64,000 bases of DNA from Arthrobacter sp. FW306-2-2C-D06B (GCF_021789175.1 NZ_CP084560.1:3224001-3288000); one strand, 5' to 3'; counted from the first letter of the stretch, positions 52,708 through 63,337 are shown. The notes: a model not told the origin generated them from the letters alone. Numbers and translations are program-made.

Positions 52708-53355
52708 GTGAATACGCTGCTGAATAATTCGGACCTTTTCATCACGGGGTTCCGGAACACCCTCATACTTTTCGGCGTTGCCGGGATCTTTGCGCTGATC
52801 CTGGGCACCATCGTGGCGACACTGCGGGTTTCTCCGATCCCAGCGATGCGCGCCGCGGCCACGTTGTATATCAACGTCGTGCGCAACACTCCGCTGACGT
52901 TGGTTCTTTTCTTCTTTGCCTTGGGCTACCCGAAGCTCGGCCTCGTGGAAATCGATTTCATGACGGCGGCAACTGTCGGTCTCAGCCTGTACACGGCTAC
53001 CTATGTGGCTGAAGCCGTGCGCTCCGGCATCAATACCGTTCCTGTCGGTCAGGCCGAGGCTGCCCGCGCCATCGGCCTACCGTTTACGCAAACCCTGACG
53101 CTGGTGATCCTCCCCCAGGCTTTCCGCGCCGTCATCCCGCCCATGTTCAGTGTGTTCATTGCATTGCTCAAGAACACCACCGTGGCTGCCGGCTTCTCGG
53201 TCGCCGAAGCGGGAGCCATCCGATCGAATCTTTCCGAGCGCGGTGAGCCCGCCATGGCCGGGCTGCTCTGGGTCGCACTCATCTTCGTTCTGCTCGTTTT
53301 CATTCTTTCCTTTGTCCAGCGGAAGCTTGAAAAGAAATGGAAGGTGGCCCGATGA
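52708..53355 (+). CDS. gluC: Glutamate ABC transporter permease 1
   Basis: A 215-aa permease: FITGFRNTLILFGVAGIFALILGTIVATLRVSP at the N-terminus, NVVRNTPLTLVLFFFALGYPKLG, and the EAA loop RSGINTVPVGQAEAARAIGLPFTQTLTLVILPQAFR. GTG start. Overlaps gluD by four bases (ATGA). Pairs with GluD to form a heteromeric channel. Confidence 0.92.
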   Translation: MNTLLNNSDLFITGFRNTLILFGVAGIFALILGTIVATLRVSPIPAMRAAATLYINVVRNTPLTLVLFFFALGYPKLGLVEIDFMTAATVGLSLYTATYVAEAVRSGINTVPVGQAEAARAIGLPFTQTLTLVILPQAFRAVIPPMFSVFIALLKNTTVAAGFSVAEAGAIRSNLSERGEPAMAGLLWVALIFVLLVFILSFVQRKLEKKWKVAR

Positions 53356-54206
53356 GTTCGGTCCTTTTCGACGCTCCGGGCCCAAAGGCCCGCGCACGCT
53401 ACCGGATTCTCGGCGTCGTGACCGCTTTGGTCATTATCGCCATCGTCGGATTCATCGTCCTTCGCTTCGCCCAAAGCGGCCAGTTCGATGAGAAGAAGTG
53501 GCACTTGTTCACCTTCCCGCTGGTTCAGCAGACCATCATCCAATCGGTGGGTGCAACGCTTTCGGCGTTTGCCACAGCGGCCGTGCTCAGCCTGGTGCTG
53601 GGTGTCTTCCTGGCCTTCGGCAGGCTCTCCGACCGTAAGTGGATCAGCTTGCCCTGCTACGGGTTCACAGAACTCTTCCGTGCCATTCCCTTGCTGATCC
53701 TCATGATGATCTTCTACTACGGGCTCCCTCCGCTCGGCGTCCAGGGGATCACGCCCTTCACGGCAGTCGTTGCAGGCCTGGTGCTCTACAACGGGTCAGT
53801 GCTCGCTGAAGTCTTCCGTGCCGGCATCGAATCGCTCCCCCGCGGCCAAAGCGAGGCCGGCTATGCCATCGGATTGCCGAAGAGCGCGGTCATGACGAAC
53901 ATCCTGCTTCCGCAGGCGGTCCGCTCAATGCTCCCGGTGATCATCTCCCAGCTCGTGGTCATTCTCAAGGACACGGCTTTGGGCTTCATCGTGACCTACA
54001 ACGAGATCCTCTTCCAAGCGAAGTACTTCGGAAGCCAGGCCCAGTACGGTTCGCCCATCATTCCTTCCGCGATCATCGCCGGCGTCCTGTACGTCGGAAT
54101 GTGCCTGATTCTGGCTGGAATCGCCAAGTGGCTTGAAAGCCGGATGCGCCGCAACGTCAAAGTGGTAAAGGTAGCCAAGTCGGAGATTGTGGCAATCGAG
54201 GGCTAG
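53352..54206 (+). CDS. gluD: Glutamate ABC transporter permease 2
   Basis: A 284-aa permease. The first helix (about 21-41) and a larger N-terminal domain distinguish it from GluC. GFTELFRAIPLLILMMIFYYGLPPLG and the EAA loop RAGIESLPRGQSEAGYAIGLPKSAVMTNILLPQAVR are typical. ATG 53352 overlaps the gluC stop. A basic tail (ESRMRRNVKVVKVAKSE) follows the last helix. Ends before a 60-bp palindrome. Confidence 0.92.
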   Translation: MSSVLFDAPGPKARARYRILGVVTALVIIAIVGFIVLRFAQSGQFDEKKWHLFTFPLVQQTIIQSVGATLSAFATAAVLSLVLGVFLAFGRLSDRKWISLPCYGFTELFRAIPLLILMMIFYYGLPPLGVQGITPFTAVVAGLVLYNGSVLAEVFRAGIESLPRGQSEAGYAIGLPKSAVMTNILLPQAVRSMLPVIISQLVVILKDTALGFIVTYNEILFQAKYFGSQAQYGSPIIPSAIIAGVLYVGMCLILAGIAKWLESRMRRNVKVVKVAKSEIVAIEG

Positions 54207-54222
54207 GCGCAAGAACGCCGGA

Positions 54223-54282
54223 AACGCGGGTGTGGCCCGTGGGCTTGGTTCCGGAACCAAGCCCACGGGCCACACCCGCGTT
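54223..54282. terminator. 60-bp spacerless perfect palindrome between gluD and dapE
   Basis: Bases 54223-54252 are exactly complementary to 54253-54282, centred on TTCCGGAA with no spacer. It lies between the convergent gluD and dapE stops, so it probably acts as a bidirectional transcription barrier, though no U-tract follows. Confidence 0.8.
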
Positions 54283-54308
54283 CACGAGCAAAAGTGAGGT
54301 TGCTCGAC

Positions 54309-55433
54309 TTAGTCAGCCAGCCACGACCGCAGCGCGCGGAGGCACTCACGGATGGCGTCGGCGTCGACGTGTTCGTTGTCTTTGTGCGCTAGAAGCGGAT
54401 CGCCCGGCCCGAAGTTGACCGCGGGAACGCCCAGCTCGCTGAAGCGCGCGACGTCGGTCCAACCGTATTTGGGTTTGGGTTCGGCTCCGACGGCGGCAAC
54501 GAAGGACGCAGCAGCCGGGTGGTTGAGGCCGGGCCGCGCTCCAGCGGCAGCGTCGGTGCGGACGACGTCGAAGCCCTCCAGCAGTTCGCGGACATGGGCT
54601 TCGGCCTGGTCCGGGGTCTTGTCCGGCGCGAAGCGGTAGTTGATCTCCACGACGCAGCGGTCCGGGATGACGTTGCCCGCGGTACCGCCGTTGATCTTCA
54701 CGGCATTCAGGCTTTCCCGGTAGTCCAACCCGTCCACGTTGACTGTGCGCGGTTCGTAGGCTGCCAAGCGGCCCAGGATGGGGGCGGCGGCGTGGATGGC
54801 GTTGCTGCCCATCCAGGCCCGGGCGGAATGCGCCGCTTCACCGGTGGTGGTGGCCTCGAAGCGGCTAGTGCCGTTGCAACCGCCTTCCACCGTGCCGTCA
54901 GTCGGTTCGAGCAGGATCGCGAAGTCCCCCTCCAGGAGATGGCCATGGTTACGGACCAATCGGCCAAGGCCGCTCTTGACCGCTTCAACTTCCTCATGGT
55001 CGTAGAAGACGAACGTGACGTCTTTGCCCGGCTCGGCGCCGCCGTCGAACATTGTCGCGGCGAGCGCAAGCTGGACCGCGACCCCGCCCTTCATGTCCGT
55101 GGCTCCGCGTCCGTAGAGGTTTCCCGTCCCGGGGACGCCGGACTCCCATGTGGACGGCACGGTGCCGAGTGAACCTTCCACAGTGGGCAACGGCACGGTA
55201 TCGAGGTGGCCGGCCAGGATCACCCGCTCCGGGCGTCCCAGCTCGGTGCGGGCAATGATGGCGTCGCCGTCCCGCACAAGCTGCAGGCCCGGGATGGTGC
55301 GGAGGGCGGATTCAACGGCGTCTGCAAGCGCGGCTTCGTTGCCGGACACGCTGTTGATGTCCATCAGCGCGGCGGTCAGCAGCGCAACGTCTTGCCTGAT
55401 GTCAAGAAGGACTGGAGTAGTTTCAACGGTCAC
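54309..55433 (-). CDS. dapE: Succinyl-diaminopimelate desuccinylase
   Basis: Hydrolyses N-succinyl-L,L-diaminopimelate to L,L-DAP and succinate (lysine and peptidoglycan). An M20 metallopeptidase of 374 aa: VILAGHLDTVPLPT (His and Asp ligands), GRGATDMKGGVAVQLAL, FYDHEEVEAVKSGLG and the C-terminal LAHKDNEHVDADAI. GTG 55433 with an adjacent GGAGAG is preferred; the frame is open further upstream. Divergent from dapD, 86 bp apart. Confidence 0.94.
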   Translation of the reverse strand: MTVETTPVLLDIRQDVALLTAALMDINSVSGNEAALADAVESALRTIPGLQLVRDGDAIIARTELGRPERVILAGHLDTVPLPTVEGSLGTVPSTWESGVPGTGNLYGRGATDMKGGVAVQLALAATMFDGGAEPGKDVTFVFYDHEEVEAVKSGLGRLVRNHGHLLEGDFAILLEPTDGTVEGGCNGTSRFEATTTGEAAHSARAWMGSNAIHAAAPILGRLAAYEPRTVNVDGLDYRESLNAVKINGGTAGNVIPDRCVVEINYRFAPDKTPDQAEAHVRELLEGFDVVRTDAAAGARPGLNHPAAASFVAAVGAEPKPKYGWTDVARFSELGVPAVNFGPGDPLLAHKDNEHVDADAIRECLRALRSWLAD

Positions 55434-55519
55434 CTCTCCACTGTATCCCGAGCGAATTGCGACCCCTTCGGTACACACACGGTTTCAAGGGAAGCAGTGG
55501 CTCTCGATAGACTTGCGCC

Positions 55520-56545
55520 ATGACTGAAACCGCTGCCTCTGCCGCTCTCGATAGCGCTTCTGACAACGATCGCTCCGCCTATGGCTTTGGCCTGGCCACC
55601 ATCGCCACCTCCGACTCCGGCGAAGCGACAGTGCTGGACGTATGGTTTCCGGCGCCGGCGCTGGGCGAAGCGGCCGCATCCCTGCGGGCCGTGGAGCACG
55701 CCGACGAGTCGCTGACCGCTCTCGCGGCTGAAAGCCACGACGCCGACCGCCGGACCGAACAGAAGGTGGTCTTTGCCCAGATCAACCTGGACGAAGCCCC
55801 CGCGGACACCGTCGACGCCTACCTGCGTCTCCACTTGCTCTCGCACCGGCTGGTCAAGCCCAACAGCATCAACCTTGACGGCATCTTCGGCAAGCTCCCC
55901 AACGTTGTGTGGACAAACTTCGGCCCCGCCGCAGTGGACGGCTTCGAATTGACCCGTGCCCGCCTGCGCAAGCGCGGCGCCGTCACGGTCTACGGAGTGG
56001 ACAAGTTCCCGCGCATGGTGGACTACGTCGTACCCACCGGCGTCAGGATCGCCGACGCCGACCGGGTCCGCTTGGGCGCATACCTCTCCGAAGGCACCAC
56101 GGTCATGCACGAGGGCTTCGTGAACTTCAACGCCGGCACGCTCGGCACGTCCATGGTGGAAGGCCGCATCTCGGCGGGCGTCGTTGCCGGTGACGGCACC
56201 GACGTCGGTGGAGGCGCGTCCATCATGGGCACCCTCTCCGGTGGCGGCAAGGAAAAGATCGCCCTGGGTGAGCGAGTGCTCCTGGGCGCCAACTCGGGCG
56301 TCGGCATTAGCATCGGCGACGACTCCGTGGTTGAAGCAGGCCTCTATGTCACGGCTGGAACCCGCGTGCGCATCCCGGGCCCGAAGGACGACAACGGCGA
56401 GGACACCAGCAGCATCATCAAGGCTGTTGAGCTCTCCGGCGTGCCGAACCTGCTGTTCCGCCGCAACTCCACCACAGGTGAAGTCGAGGTCCTCCCCCGC
56501 AAGGGCCAGACGGTGGAACTCAACGAAGCCCTTCACGCCAACTAG
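55520..56545 (+). CDS. dapD: Tetrahydrodipicolinate N-succinyltransferase
   Basis: Left-handed beta-helix enzyme using succinyl-CoA in the succinylase DAP branch. It is 341 aa of the long actinobacterial type: FGLATI near the N-terminus, [43 protein letters not shown], a run of hexapeptides, and [23 protein letters not shown] at 55508-55513 lies 6 nt before the ATG (leaderless). With dapE and dapC in this window, three succinylase-branch genes cluster. Confidence 0.94.
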   Translation: MTETAASAALDSASDNDRSAYGFGLATIATSDSGEATVLDVWFPAPALGEAAASLRAVEHADESLTALAAESHDADRRTEQKVVFAQINLDEAPADTVDAYLRLHLLSHRLVKPNSINLDGIFGKLPNVVWTNFGPAAVDGFELTRARLRKRGAVTVYGVDKFPRMVDYVVPTGVRIADADRVRLGAYLSEGTTVMHEGFVNFNAGTLGTSMVEGRISAGVVAGDGTDVGGGASIMGTLSGGGKEKIALGERVLLGANSGVGISIGDDSVVEAGLYVTAGTRVRIPGPKDDNGEDTSSIIKAVELSGVPNLLFRRNSTTGEVEVLPRKGQTVELNEALHAN

Positions 56546-56556
56546 CTGGTACCTGG

Positions 56557-57399
56557 ATGCGCCGTCTCCGACGCACCATCATTTTGTTGCTGGCGCTTGC
56601 CTTGGTGGCGGGCGCAATCTACGCCGTGGTGACTGTACTGCAGCGCTCCGAAACCTTGGTTACGGAGCGCTGCGTCGCCGTCGTCGGCTCCGACTCCTAC
56701 GAGCTGGCGACGGACCAGGCGGCGAATGCCGCCCTCATCACCGCCATTGCTGTGCAGCGGGGGCTGCCTCCGCGCGCGGCCACGATCGCTGTGGCCACCG
56801 CCATGCAGGAATCCAAGCTTCGCAATATCGGCCACGGTGACGAAGTCGGCCCCGATTCGAGGGGACTGTTCCAGCAGCGCCCCTCCCAGGGCTGGGGCAC
56901 CGAAGCCGAGGTCATGGATCCCGTCTACGCGACAAACGCCTTCTATGACCACCTGGTGAAAATACCCGGCTACGAAACCATGGCGATCACTGATGCGGCG
57001 CAAGCGGTCCAGCATTCCGCATACCCGCAGGCATACGCGCAGCAGGAACCCATGGGCCGGGCGTATGCGTCGGCGCTGACGGGACATTCCGAACGGGCAC
57101 TCGACTGCACGCTCCGGGCCTCGGACACTGCCGGTGACCCGAACGCCGTTGTAGCGGCCATGACGACGGCGTTCGGGTCCCTGCCCGCCGTGGCACAGGG
57201 ACGCGCGGTCCAGTTGAACACGACGGGTGCGCAGGCGTGGGCTGTCGCCCAGTGGGCCGTGGCGAATGCCAAGGACCTCTCCGTGACGCAGGTCGACGTG
57301 GCCGGCGCCACCTGGAACCGGCAGGACCACAAGGGCTGGCAGGATTCAGCAGCAGCATCGGGAACCGTGACCATTACCGTTTCGGCTCCGAAGACGTAG
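56557..57399 (+). CDS. Secreted or membrane-anchored lysozyme-like domain protein
   Basis: A 280-aa protein. An N-terminal helix (about 5-26, RTIILLLALALVAGAIYAVV) acts as signal or anchor. The central region resembles actinobacterial lysozyme-like domains: AATIAVATAMQESKLRNIGHGDEVGPDSRGLFQQRPSQGWGTEAEVMDP, with the candidate catalytic Glu in MQES. The C-terminal 90 residues are a separate non-recognised domain ending in a beta-rich segment. It is 11 bp downstream of dapD, so possibly co-transcribed with this cell-wall precursor gene. Enzyme activity is not certain. Confidence 0.75.
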   Translation: MRRLRRTIILLLALALVAGAIYAVVTVLQRSETLVTERCVAVVGSDSYELATDQAANAALITAIAVQRGLPPRAATIAVATAMQESKLRNIGHGDEVGPDSRGLFQQRPSQGWGTEAEVMDPVYATNAFYDHLVKIPGYETMAITDAAQAVQHSAYPQAYAQQEPMGRAYASALTGHSERALDCTLRASDTAGDPNAVVAAMTTAFGSLPAVAQGRAVQLNTTGAQAWAVAQWAVANAKDLSVTQVDVAGATWNRQDHKGWQDSAAASGTVTITVSAPKT

Positions 57400-57455
57400 T
57401 ACTTGGCCAGGGTTCAGGCGTGCGGCGTCAGCATGCGGGCCGCATACCGCGCGCG

Positions 57456-58067
57456 TCAGACCAGTAGTTCAACCACCGGCTGGACGTAGCTGCGGAATAT
57501 CTCCGGCTCGGACAGGAGCCTGTGGCTCATGATCATCTTGTCCGGCTCAAGGTACCAGGCCCGTGGTTCGTTGAGGGGTAGTTCGATGATGGTCAGCTCA
57601 AAGTCCCGGGAGCTCCGTCCGACTTCGAGCAGCCGGTCCTCCACCATGTCCCCCAGGAGCAACGTGGCGCCGCTCGCTTCGCGTTCAGCTTCCAGCTTTT
57701 CGTACTCTTCGAGGCGTTCACGGGCCCACGTCAGGGCGGCCCCGAAGTGGGCCTGCAGAACCCGCCGGAGGGCAGGCGAGTTGCCGAAGGCATTGAATCC
57801 CGGGGGTGAAAGCTCCGGAGCGGCATCCGGATACGCCCTCAACAGCTGCTCCCACCATGCCTCCCACTCTGTCTTGAGGGCCGGCACTCCGCCTACCTCA
57901 GCGGTGAGGTGGGTGTGGTCCGCGTGTCTGACTTTGGGTGTGGCGTGGGACAACGTCGGCGTACCGGCTCCGTCCAATCCAGCAACGTCTCTCAGATACA
58001 AGGCAATGAGCATCGGTCCGGAGGTGTCCATTGTGATGCGCCACCCCTGACCGCCTGTGTCATGCAT
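57456..58067 (-). CDS. Conserved-looking hypothetical protein, about 200 aa
   Basis: A 203-aa soluble protein not matched to a family. Features: PMLIALYLRDVAGLDGAGTP at the start, a Trp-rich helix (TEWEAWWEQLLRAYPD), PPGFNAFGNSPALRRVLQAHF, a charged helical stretch ARERLEEYEKLEAEREASG, and a beta-rich C-terminus with YLEPDKMIMSHRLL. No signal peptide or membrane segment. The start is uncertain among several codons near 58067. Isolated between convergent and same-strand neighbours. Confidence 0.6.
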   Translation of the reverse strand: MHDTGGQGWRITMDTSGPMLIALYLRDVAGLDGAGTPTLSHATPKVRHADHTHLTAEVGGVPALKTEWEAWWEQLLRAYPDAAPELSPPGFNAFGNSPALRRVLQAHFGAALTWARERLEEYEKLEAEREASGATLLLGDMVEDRLLEVGRSSRDFELTIIELPLNEPRAWYLEPDKMIMSHRLLSEPEIFRSYVQPVVELLV

Positions 58068-58130
58068 CCGATTGCCTCCCTTGGCAGGTGCCCACTCAGA
58101 GTTCCAGTCTATTCCCGATGAGCCGTGACG

Positions 58131-58757
58131 TTAACGGTTGGACGGGAGTGCAATAAGGCTGTCCAGATGCGCGGTGAGAACGTCGCGGCAGACTTCGGCT
58201 GTCATCCACTCAGGCTGCAGCAGGGCATGCATGCACAGTCCGTCGAGGGTCGCCAGGAGGCGCTCGGCCTCGGTCACCAGACGCTCCTGGCCGGATCCGC
58301 CGTCGGGCATCAGCCGCATCACCAAGCGGCCGACGACGGCGGCCACGGCTCGGTGGCTGCGAGCGGCTTCTTGTTCGAGCACCGGCCGGATCCGGGCGGC
58401 GTGCCGGAATGCCATCCACACGCAGGCGTCGACGGCCAGTTCCTCGTCGAGCGGCAGGAATTGACCCAGCAGGGTTAACACGGCGGCGTCGTGTTCCGCC
58501 GAGCCCGGCACCAACGATTCGACGACGGCGAACGCTTCCTCAAGCCGCCCGGCGATCCTGTCGATGACCACCGCAAAGGAATGGACGAGCAGTTCGTCGC
58601 TGCTGGCAAAGTAGTGGCGGACCGAGCCAACGGCGAGCGCGGCTTCGTCGGCCACCTCCCGCAAAGAGGCGCGTTCCAGGCCATCCGAGGCGATGATCCT
58701 GAAGACGGCTTCAACTACTTCCTGGCGCCGGGCTTCGGCATCAACAATCTTGGGCAC
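58131..58757 (-). CDS. TetR-family transcriptional regulator
   Basis: A 208-aa regulator. GTG 58757 gives PKIVDAEARRQEVVEAVFRIIASDGLERASLREVADEAALAVGSVRHYFASSDELL, a complete TetR helix-turn-helix, with BetI-like wording in GSVRHYF. The C-terminal domain (TetR_C) has no identifiable ligand. Divergent from galE; an AGCAC-4-GTGCT inverted repeat at 58768-58781 beside its start could be an operator. Longer starts run through the galE promoter. Confidence 0.87.
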   Translation of the reverse strand: MPKIVDAEARRQEVVEAVFRIIASDGLERASLREVADEAALAVGSVRHYFASSDELLVHSFAVVIDRIAGRLEEAFAVVESLVPGSAEHDAAVLTLLGQFLPLDEELAVDACVWMAFRHAARIRPVLEQEAARSHRAVAAVVGRLVMRLMPDGGSGQERLVTEAERLLATLDGLCMHALLQPEWMTAEVCRDVLTAHLDSLIALPSNR

Positions 58758-58872
58758 AAGTCTTTTTAGCACAAACGTGCTTGAACCGTTCCGTCCGGCG
58801 CACGGGAACCACGGGACTGTGGCGTACGCAACACTGAGCGGGCAGGGACCAAGTTCGGATAGCGTTGCTTGC

Positions 58873-59886
58873 ATGAGAATTCTTGTCACGGGTGGCACCG
58901 GCTACATCGGATCGCACACCGTCCTGTCCTTGTTGGAAACCGGACACGAAGTGGTCGTGGTGGACAACCTTGTGAATTCAAGCGAAGAATCCCTGCGCCG
59001 CGTTGGTGAATTGGCGGGAAAGACCGCAGCGTTCCATCAGGTGGACCTGGTGGACGAGGCTGCGCTTGAGGCCGTGTTCGACCAGCACAGCATCGACGCC
59101 GTCATCCATTTCGCCGGGCTCAAGGCGGTTGGGGAATCCGTCCAGGAACCCCTGAACTACTACTACAACAACATCGTGGGCACGTTGAACCTGCTGCGCG
59201 CCATGGACAAGCACGGAGTCCGTTCGATCGTTTTCAGCTCCTCCGCAACGGTATACGGCGAGCACAACCCCATCCCATACATCGAGAAGATGGAGATCGG
59301 GGCGAACAACCCCTACGGCCGCACCAAGGAACAGATCGAAGACATCCTCACGGACCTCGGGGCCGCGGACGAGCGCTGGCACATCGCCTTGTTGCGCTAC
59401 TTCAACCCGGTGGGAGCACACCCCTCCGGCAGGATCGGCGAGGACCCACAGGGCATCCCGAACAACCTGGTTCCGTACATCGCCCAGGTTGCCGTTGGCC
59501 GCCGCGAAAAGCTCATGGTCTTCGGTGGAGACTACGACACCCCGGACGGCACCTGCCTGCGGGACTACATCCACGTCGTCGACCTCGCGGATGGGCACGT
59601 CGCCGCCCTGGACTACGTTGCCGAGCGCCCCGGCGTGCACCGCTGGAACCTTGGCTCCGGAAAGGGCACGTCCGTGCTGGAGATGCTCCACGCCTTCGAA
59701 CAAGCCGTGGGCCACCCGCTGCCGTACGAGATCACGGGACGCCGCGCTGGAGACCTGCCCGCGTTCTGGGCCGATGCCTCCTCCGCCCTGGCTGACCTGA
59801 GCTGGTCCACCACGAAGACCGTGGACCAGATGTGTGAAGACCACTGGCGCTGGCAGAAAAACAACCCGCTCGGCTATAGCTCTTAA
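58873..59886 (+). CDS. galE: UDP-glucose 4-epimerase
   Basis: Interconverts UDP-glucose and UDP-galactose. A 337-aa extended SDR: MRILVTGGTGYIGSHTVLSLLETGHEVVVVDNL, FAGLKAVGESVQEPLNYYYNN, VFSSSATVYGEHNPIPYIE (catalytic Ser/Thr), NPYGRTKEQIEDIL (YxxxK-type) and LRYFNPVGAHPSG. TAGCGT (58860-58865) lies 7 nt before the ATG, so mRNA is probably leaderless. Longer frames overlap the TetR gene. Confidence 0.94.
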   Translation: MRILVTGGTGYIGSHTVLSLLETGHEVVVVDNLVNSSEESLRRVGELAGKTAAFHQVDLVDEAALEAVFDQHSIDAVIHFAGLKAVGESVQEPLNYYYNNIVGTLNLLRAMDKHGVRSIVFSSSATVYGEHNPIPYIEKMEIGANNPYGRTKEQIEDILTDLGAADERWHIALLRYFNPVGAHPSGRIGEDPQGIPNNLVPYIAQVAVGRREKLMVFGGDYDTPDGTCLRDYIHVVDLADGHVAALDYVAERPGVHRWNLGSGKGTSVLEMLHAFEQAVGHPLPYEITGRRAGDLPAFWADASSALADLSWSTTKTVDQMCEDHWRWQKNNPLGYSS

Positions 59887-59888
59887 AG

Positions 59889-59951
59889 CAACGCGGGGTC
59901 ACTTACGGCCCATGATGTCCCTTGGGACGGACCGTAAGTGACCCCGCGTTG
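59889..59951. terminator. Long bidirectional terminator hairpin between galE and gltA
   Basis: Arms 59889-59908 and 59932-59951 pair perfectly (20 bp). The 23-nt loop contains its own small hairpin (GTCCC-TT-GGGAC, 59917-59928). It lies between convergent galE and gltA. The outer AACGCGGG bases match those of the 54223-54282 palindrome. Confidence 0.8.
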
Positions 59952-59953
59952 GG

Positions 59954-61237
<1,284 letters not shown>

Positions 61238-61385
61238 GGAGTCCCCTTCATGAGGCTCTTGGCCTCGGTCGAAAGCTTGATCCAACCAACATCTGGTGAC
61301 TCCAGCCAGGAGTCTGCAGGTGCAGACACCATTGGCCGAACTGCCTTCGTGGAGAAAGCCACCATTGATAGTCAGTTAAAAGCTA

Positions 61386-61433
61386 CCGCCAGTAAGCGGG
61401 ACAAACTAATCCACAAGCTACGGTTACTGGCGG
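61386..61433. promoter_or_regulatory. Inverted repeat in the gltA upstream region
   Basis: CCGCCAGTAA (61386-61395) and TTACTGGCGG (61424-61433) are perfect 10-bp arms separated by 28 bp. The position, about 150-200 bp before the gltA start, suits a regulator site or looping operator. Regulator unknown. Confidence 0.4.
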
Positions 61434-61467
61434 AATGACGCACCCTGTGCGGCAAGTCACAGGATTG

Positions 61468-62625
61468 TTACCGAGCGGTGTTCAAGCGCTCCACGGCCGC
61501 ATCGATGCGTTCGTCCGTGCCCGTGAGCGCCACCCGGATGAAACCATTGCCGGCGTCTCCGTAGAACACTCCAGGCCCGACGACGATCCCCAGGTCAGCG
61601 AAACGCTGGACCGTGTCCCACGTCGCCTCCCCTGCGGTGGACCACAAGTACAGGCCTGCTTTGGACTCCTGGATCTCCAGGCCGAAGTTCTGCAGTGCCG
61701 GCAGGAGGCGCTCACGGCGGCCGCGGTAGAGATCCTTTTGGGCGAGCACATGGCCGGCATCGCCGAGAGCGACGCGCATGGCCTCCTGGACCGGGTAGGG
61801 CACGATCATGCCGGCGTGCTTGCGGCTGTTGACCAGATTCGCCACGATCGACGAGTCACCGGCCACGAAGGCGGCACGGTAGCCGGCGAGGTTCGACTGC
61901 TTACTGAGGGAGTAGACGCACAACAAGCCATGCGTGGACCCTCCCGTGACACGCGGGTCAAGGACGCTCGGCACTGGCTCGCCGCCACCCTGGGCATCCC
62001 ATTCGCCCCAGCCGAGTTCGGCGTAGCATTCGTCCGACGCCACGACTGCGCCGATCTCGCGCGCCTGGGCCACTATCTGCCTGAGGGACTCGACGTCACG
62101 GACGCTGCCCGTGGGGTTGCCCGGCGAATTGATCCAGATGAGCCGGACCCTGGAGCGGGTGGCCGAGTCCAGTTCGTCCAGGCTGTCCGCGGCGATAGCA
62201 GTTGCCCCGGCGAGCATGGCACCGATGTCGTAGGTCGGGTAAGCCACAGTGGGGCGGACCACGACGTCGCCGGCGCTGAGTCCCAGCAGGAACGGCAACC
62301 AGGCCACTAGTTCCTTCGAGCCGACCGTCGGCATGACATCCCTCGGATCGATTCCCGGGACCCCGCGACGGGTGGCGAACCAGTTCGATACGGCCTCACG
62401 AAGAGCTTCCGTGCCGTGGACCGTTGGGTAACCGTGGGCGTCCGCTGCCCCCGCGAGCGCCTCACGGATCAGCTGCGGCGTAGGATCCACAGGGGTGCCA
62501 ATAGAGAGGTTGACTGCCCCGCCCGAGTGCTCCGAAGCCTTGGCCACGTACGGCGCCATAGCTTCCCACGGGTAGTCAGGCAGGTTGAGGCCGAAAGCGG
62601 GGGCCGCAGAAATCAAAGGAAGCAA
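61468..62625 (-). CDS. dapC: N-succinyldiaminopimelate aminotransferase
   Basis: PLP aminotransferase of the succinylase DAP route. It is 385 aa: VNLSIGTPVDPTPQLIREAL, GYPTVHGTEALREAVSNWF, INSPGNPTGSV, VVASDECYAELGW and the PLP-lysine motif VYSLSKQSNLAGYRAAF. The start is a TTG near 62625 (62616 is also possible), directly after the ferredoxin stop. fdxA-dapC adjacency is common in actinobacteria. Confidence 0.93.
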   Translation of the reverse strand: MLPLISAAPAFGLNLPDYPWEAMAPYVAKASEHSGGAVNLSIGTPVDPTPQLIREALAGAADAHGYPTVHGTEALREAVSNWFATRRGVPGIDPRDVMPTVGSKELVAWLPFLLGLSAGDVVVRPTVAYPTYDIGAMLAGATAIAADSLDELDSATRSRVRLIWINSPGNPTGSVRDVESLRQIVAQAREIGAVVASDECYAELGWGEWDAQGGGEPVPSVLDPRVTGGSTHGLLCVYSLSKQSNLAGYRAAFVAGDSSIVANLVNSRKHAGMIVPYPVQEAMRVALGDAGHVLAQKDLYRGRRERLLPALQNFGLEIQESKAGLYLWSTAGEATWDTVQRFADLGIVVGPGVFYGDAGNGFIRVALTGTDERIDAAVERLNTAR

Positions 62626-62631
62626 CCGTTC

Positions 62632-62958
62632 TTAGTGGTCTTGGTTCTGTGGAGGCAGCGCGGCGATGAACGGGTGGTCCTTGCCGGTGTTGCCGATCTT
62701 GGCAGCTCCGCCCGGGGAACCAAGGTCGTCGAAGAACTCGACGTTGGCCTTGTAGTAGTCGGCCCATTCCTCCGGGGTGTCGTCCTCGTAGTAGATCGCT
62801 TCCACCGGGCACACGGGTTCGCAGGCACCGCAGTCCACGCACTCATCCGGGTGGATATAGAGGGAACGTTCGCCTTCGTAGATGCAGTCAACAGGGCATT
62901 CTTCAATACATGCCTTGTCCTTGACGTCCACACACGGCTGCGCGATTACGTAGGTCAC
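62632..62958 (-). CDS. fdxA: 7Fe ferredoxin
   Basis: A 108-aa electron carrier with [3Fe-4S] and [4Fe-4S] clusters. GTG 62958 (TYVIAQPCVDVKDKACIEECPVDCIYEG) has GGAGAGGCAAGGGA upstream. The second cluster motif is CVDCGACEPVCPVEAIYYEDD. Conserved downstream dapC suggests a shared operon rather than a shared pathway. Confidence 0.96.
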   Translation of the reverse strand: MTYVIAQPCVDVKDKACIEECPVDCIYEGERSLYIHPDECVDCGACEPVCPVEAIYYEDDTPEEWADYYKANVEFFDDLGSPGGAAKIGNTGKDHPFIAALPPQNQDH

Positions 62959-63094
62959 GTCCCTTGCCTCTCCACAGTTGTCCCGGACAATTTCCGGGTA
63001 GTACCACCGGCCCTGTGGCCGGTACATCGAATTCTGAGCCTATTATCCACCAGCCGGAACTCAGCAACCTAGCCGGGCGTCTTACTATGAACTG

Positions 63095-63337
63095 GTGAAC
63101 CTGCCCCGGCCCCAGGATTTCCTGCTTCATACCGTATCCGGAACACGGGTAGTTGTCCGATACCGCCTGGACAACGGCCTCACCGATGCCCTCGGCTACC
63201 TGCTCTCCGTCACCGAGGGTGCGTGCACCATCCGTACCCGACAGTCCGACGTCGAGATCCCGCTGGCCCTTGTAGTGGCGGCAAAGGAGGTCCCCCCTCC
63301 GCCGCCGCGCCGTGGTGCTCGCATATCGCGGGAGTAG
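63095..63337 (+). CDS. Small SH3-like/hypothetical protein
   Basis: An 80-aa protein: LHTVSGTRVVVRYRLDNGLTDALGYLLSVTEGACTIRTRQSDVEIPLALVVAAKEVPPPPPRR. The beta-rich pattern resembles the N-terminal SH3-like domain of some actinobacterial GNAT acetyltransferases, but no acetyltransferase follows. A C-terminal Pro/Arg tail ends it. GTG 63095 lies 6 nt after TACTAT (63083-63088), consistent with leaderless expression. Confidence 0.65.
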   Translation: MNLPRPQDFLLHTVSGTRVVVRYRLDNGLTDALGYLLSVTEGACTIRTRQSDVEIPLALVVAAKEVPPPPPRRGARISRE

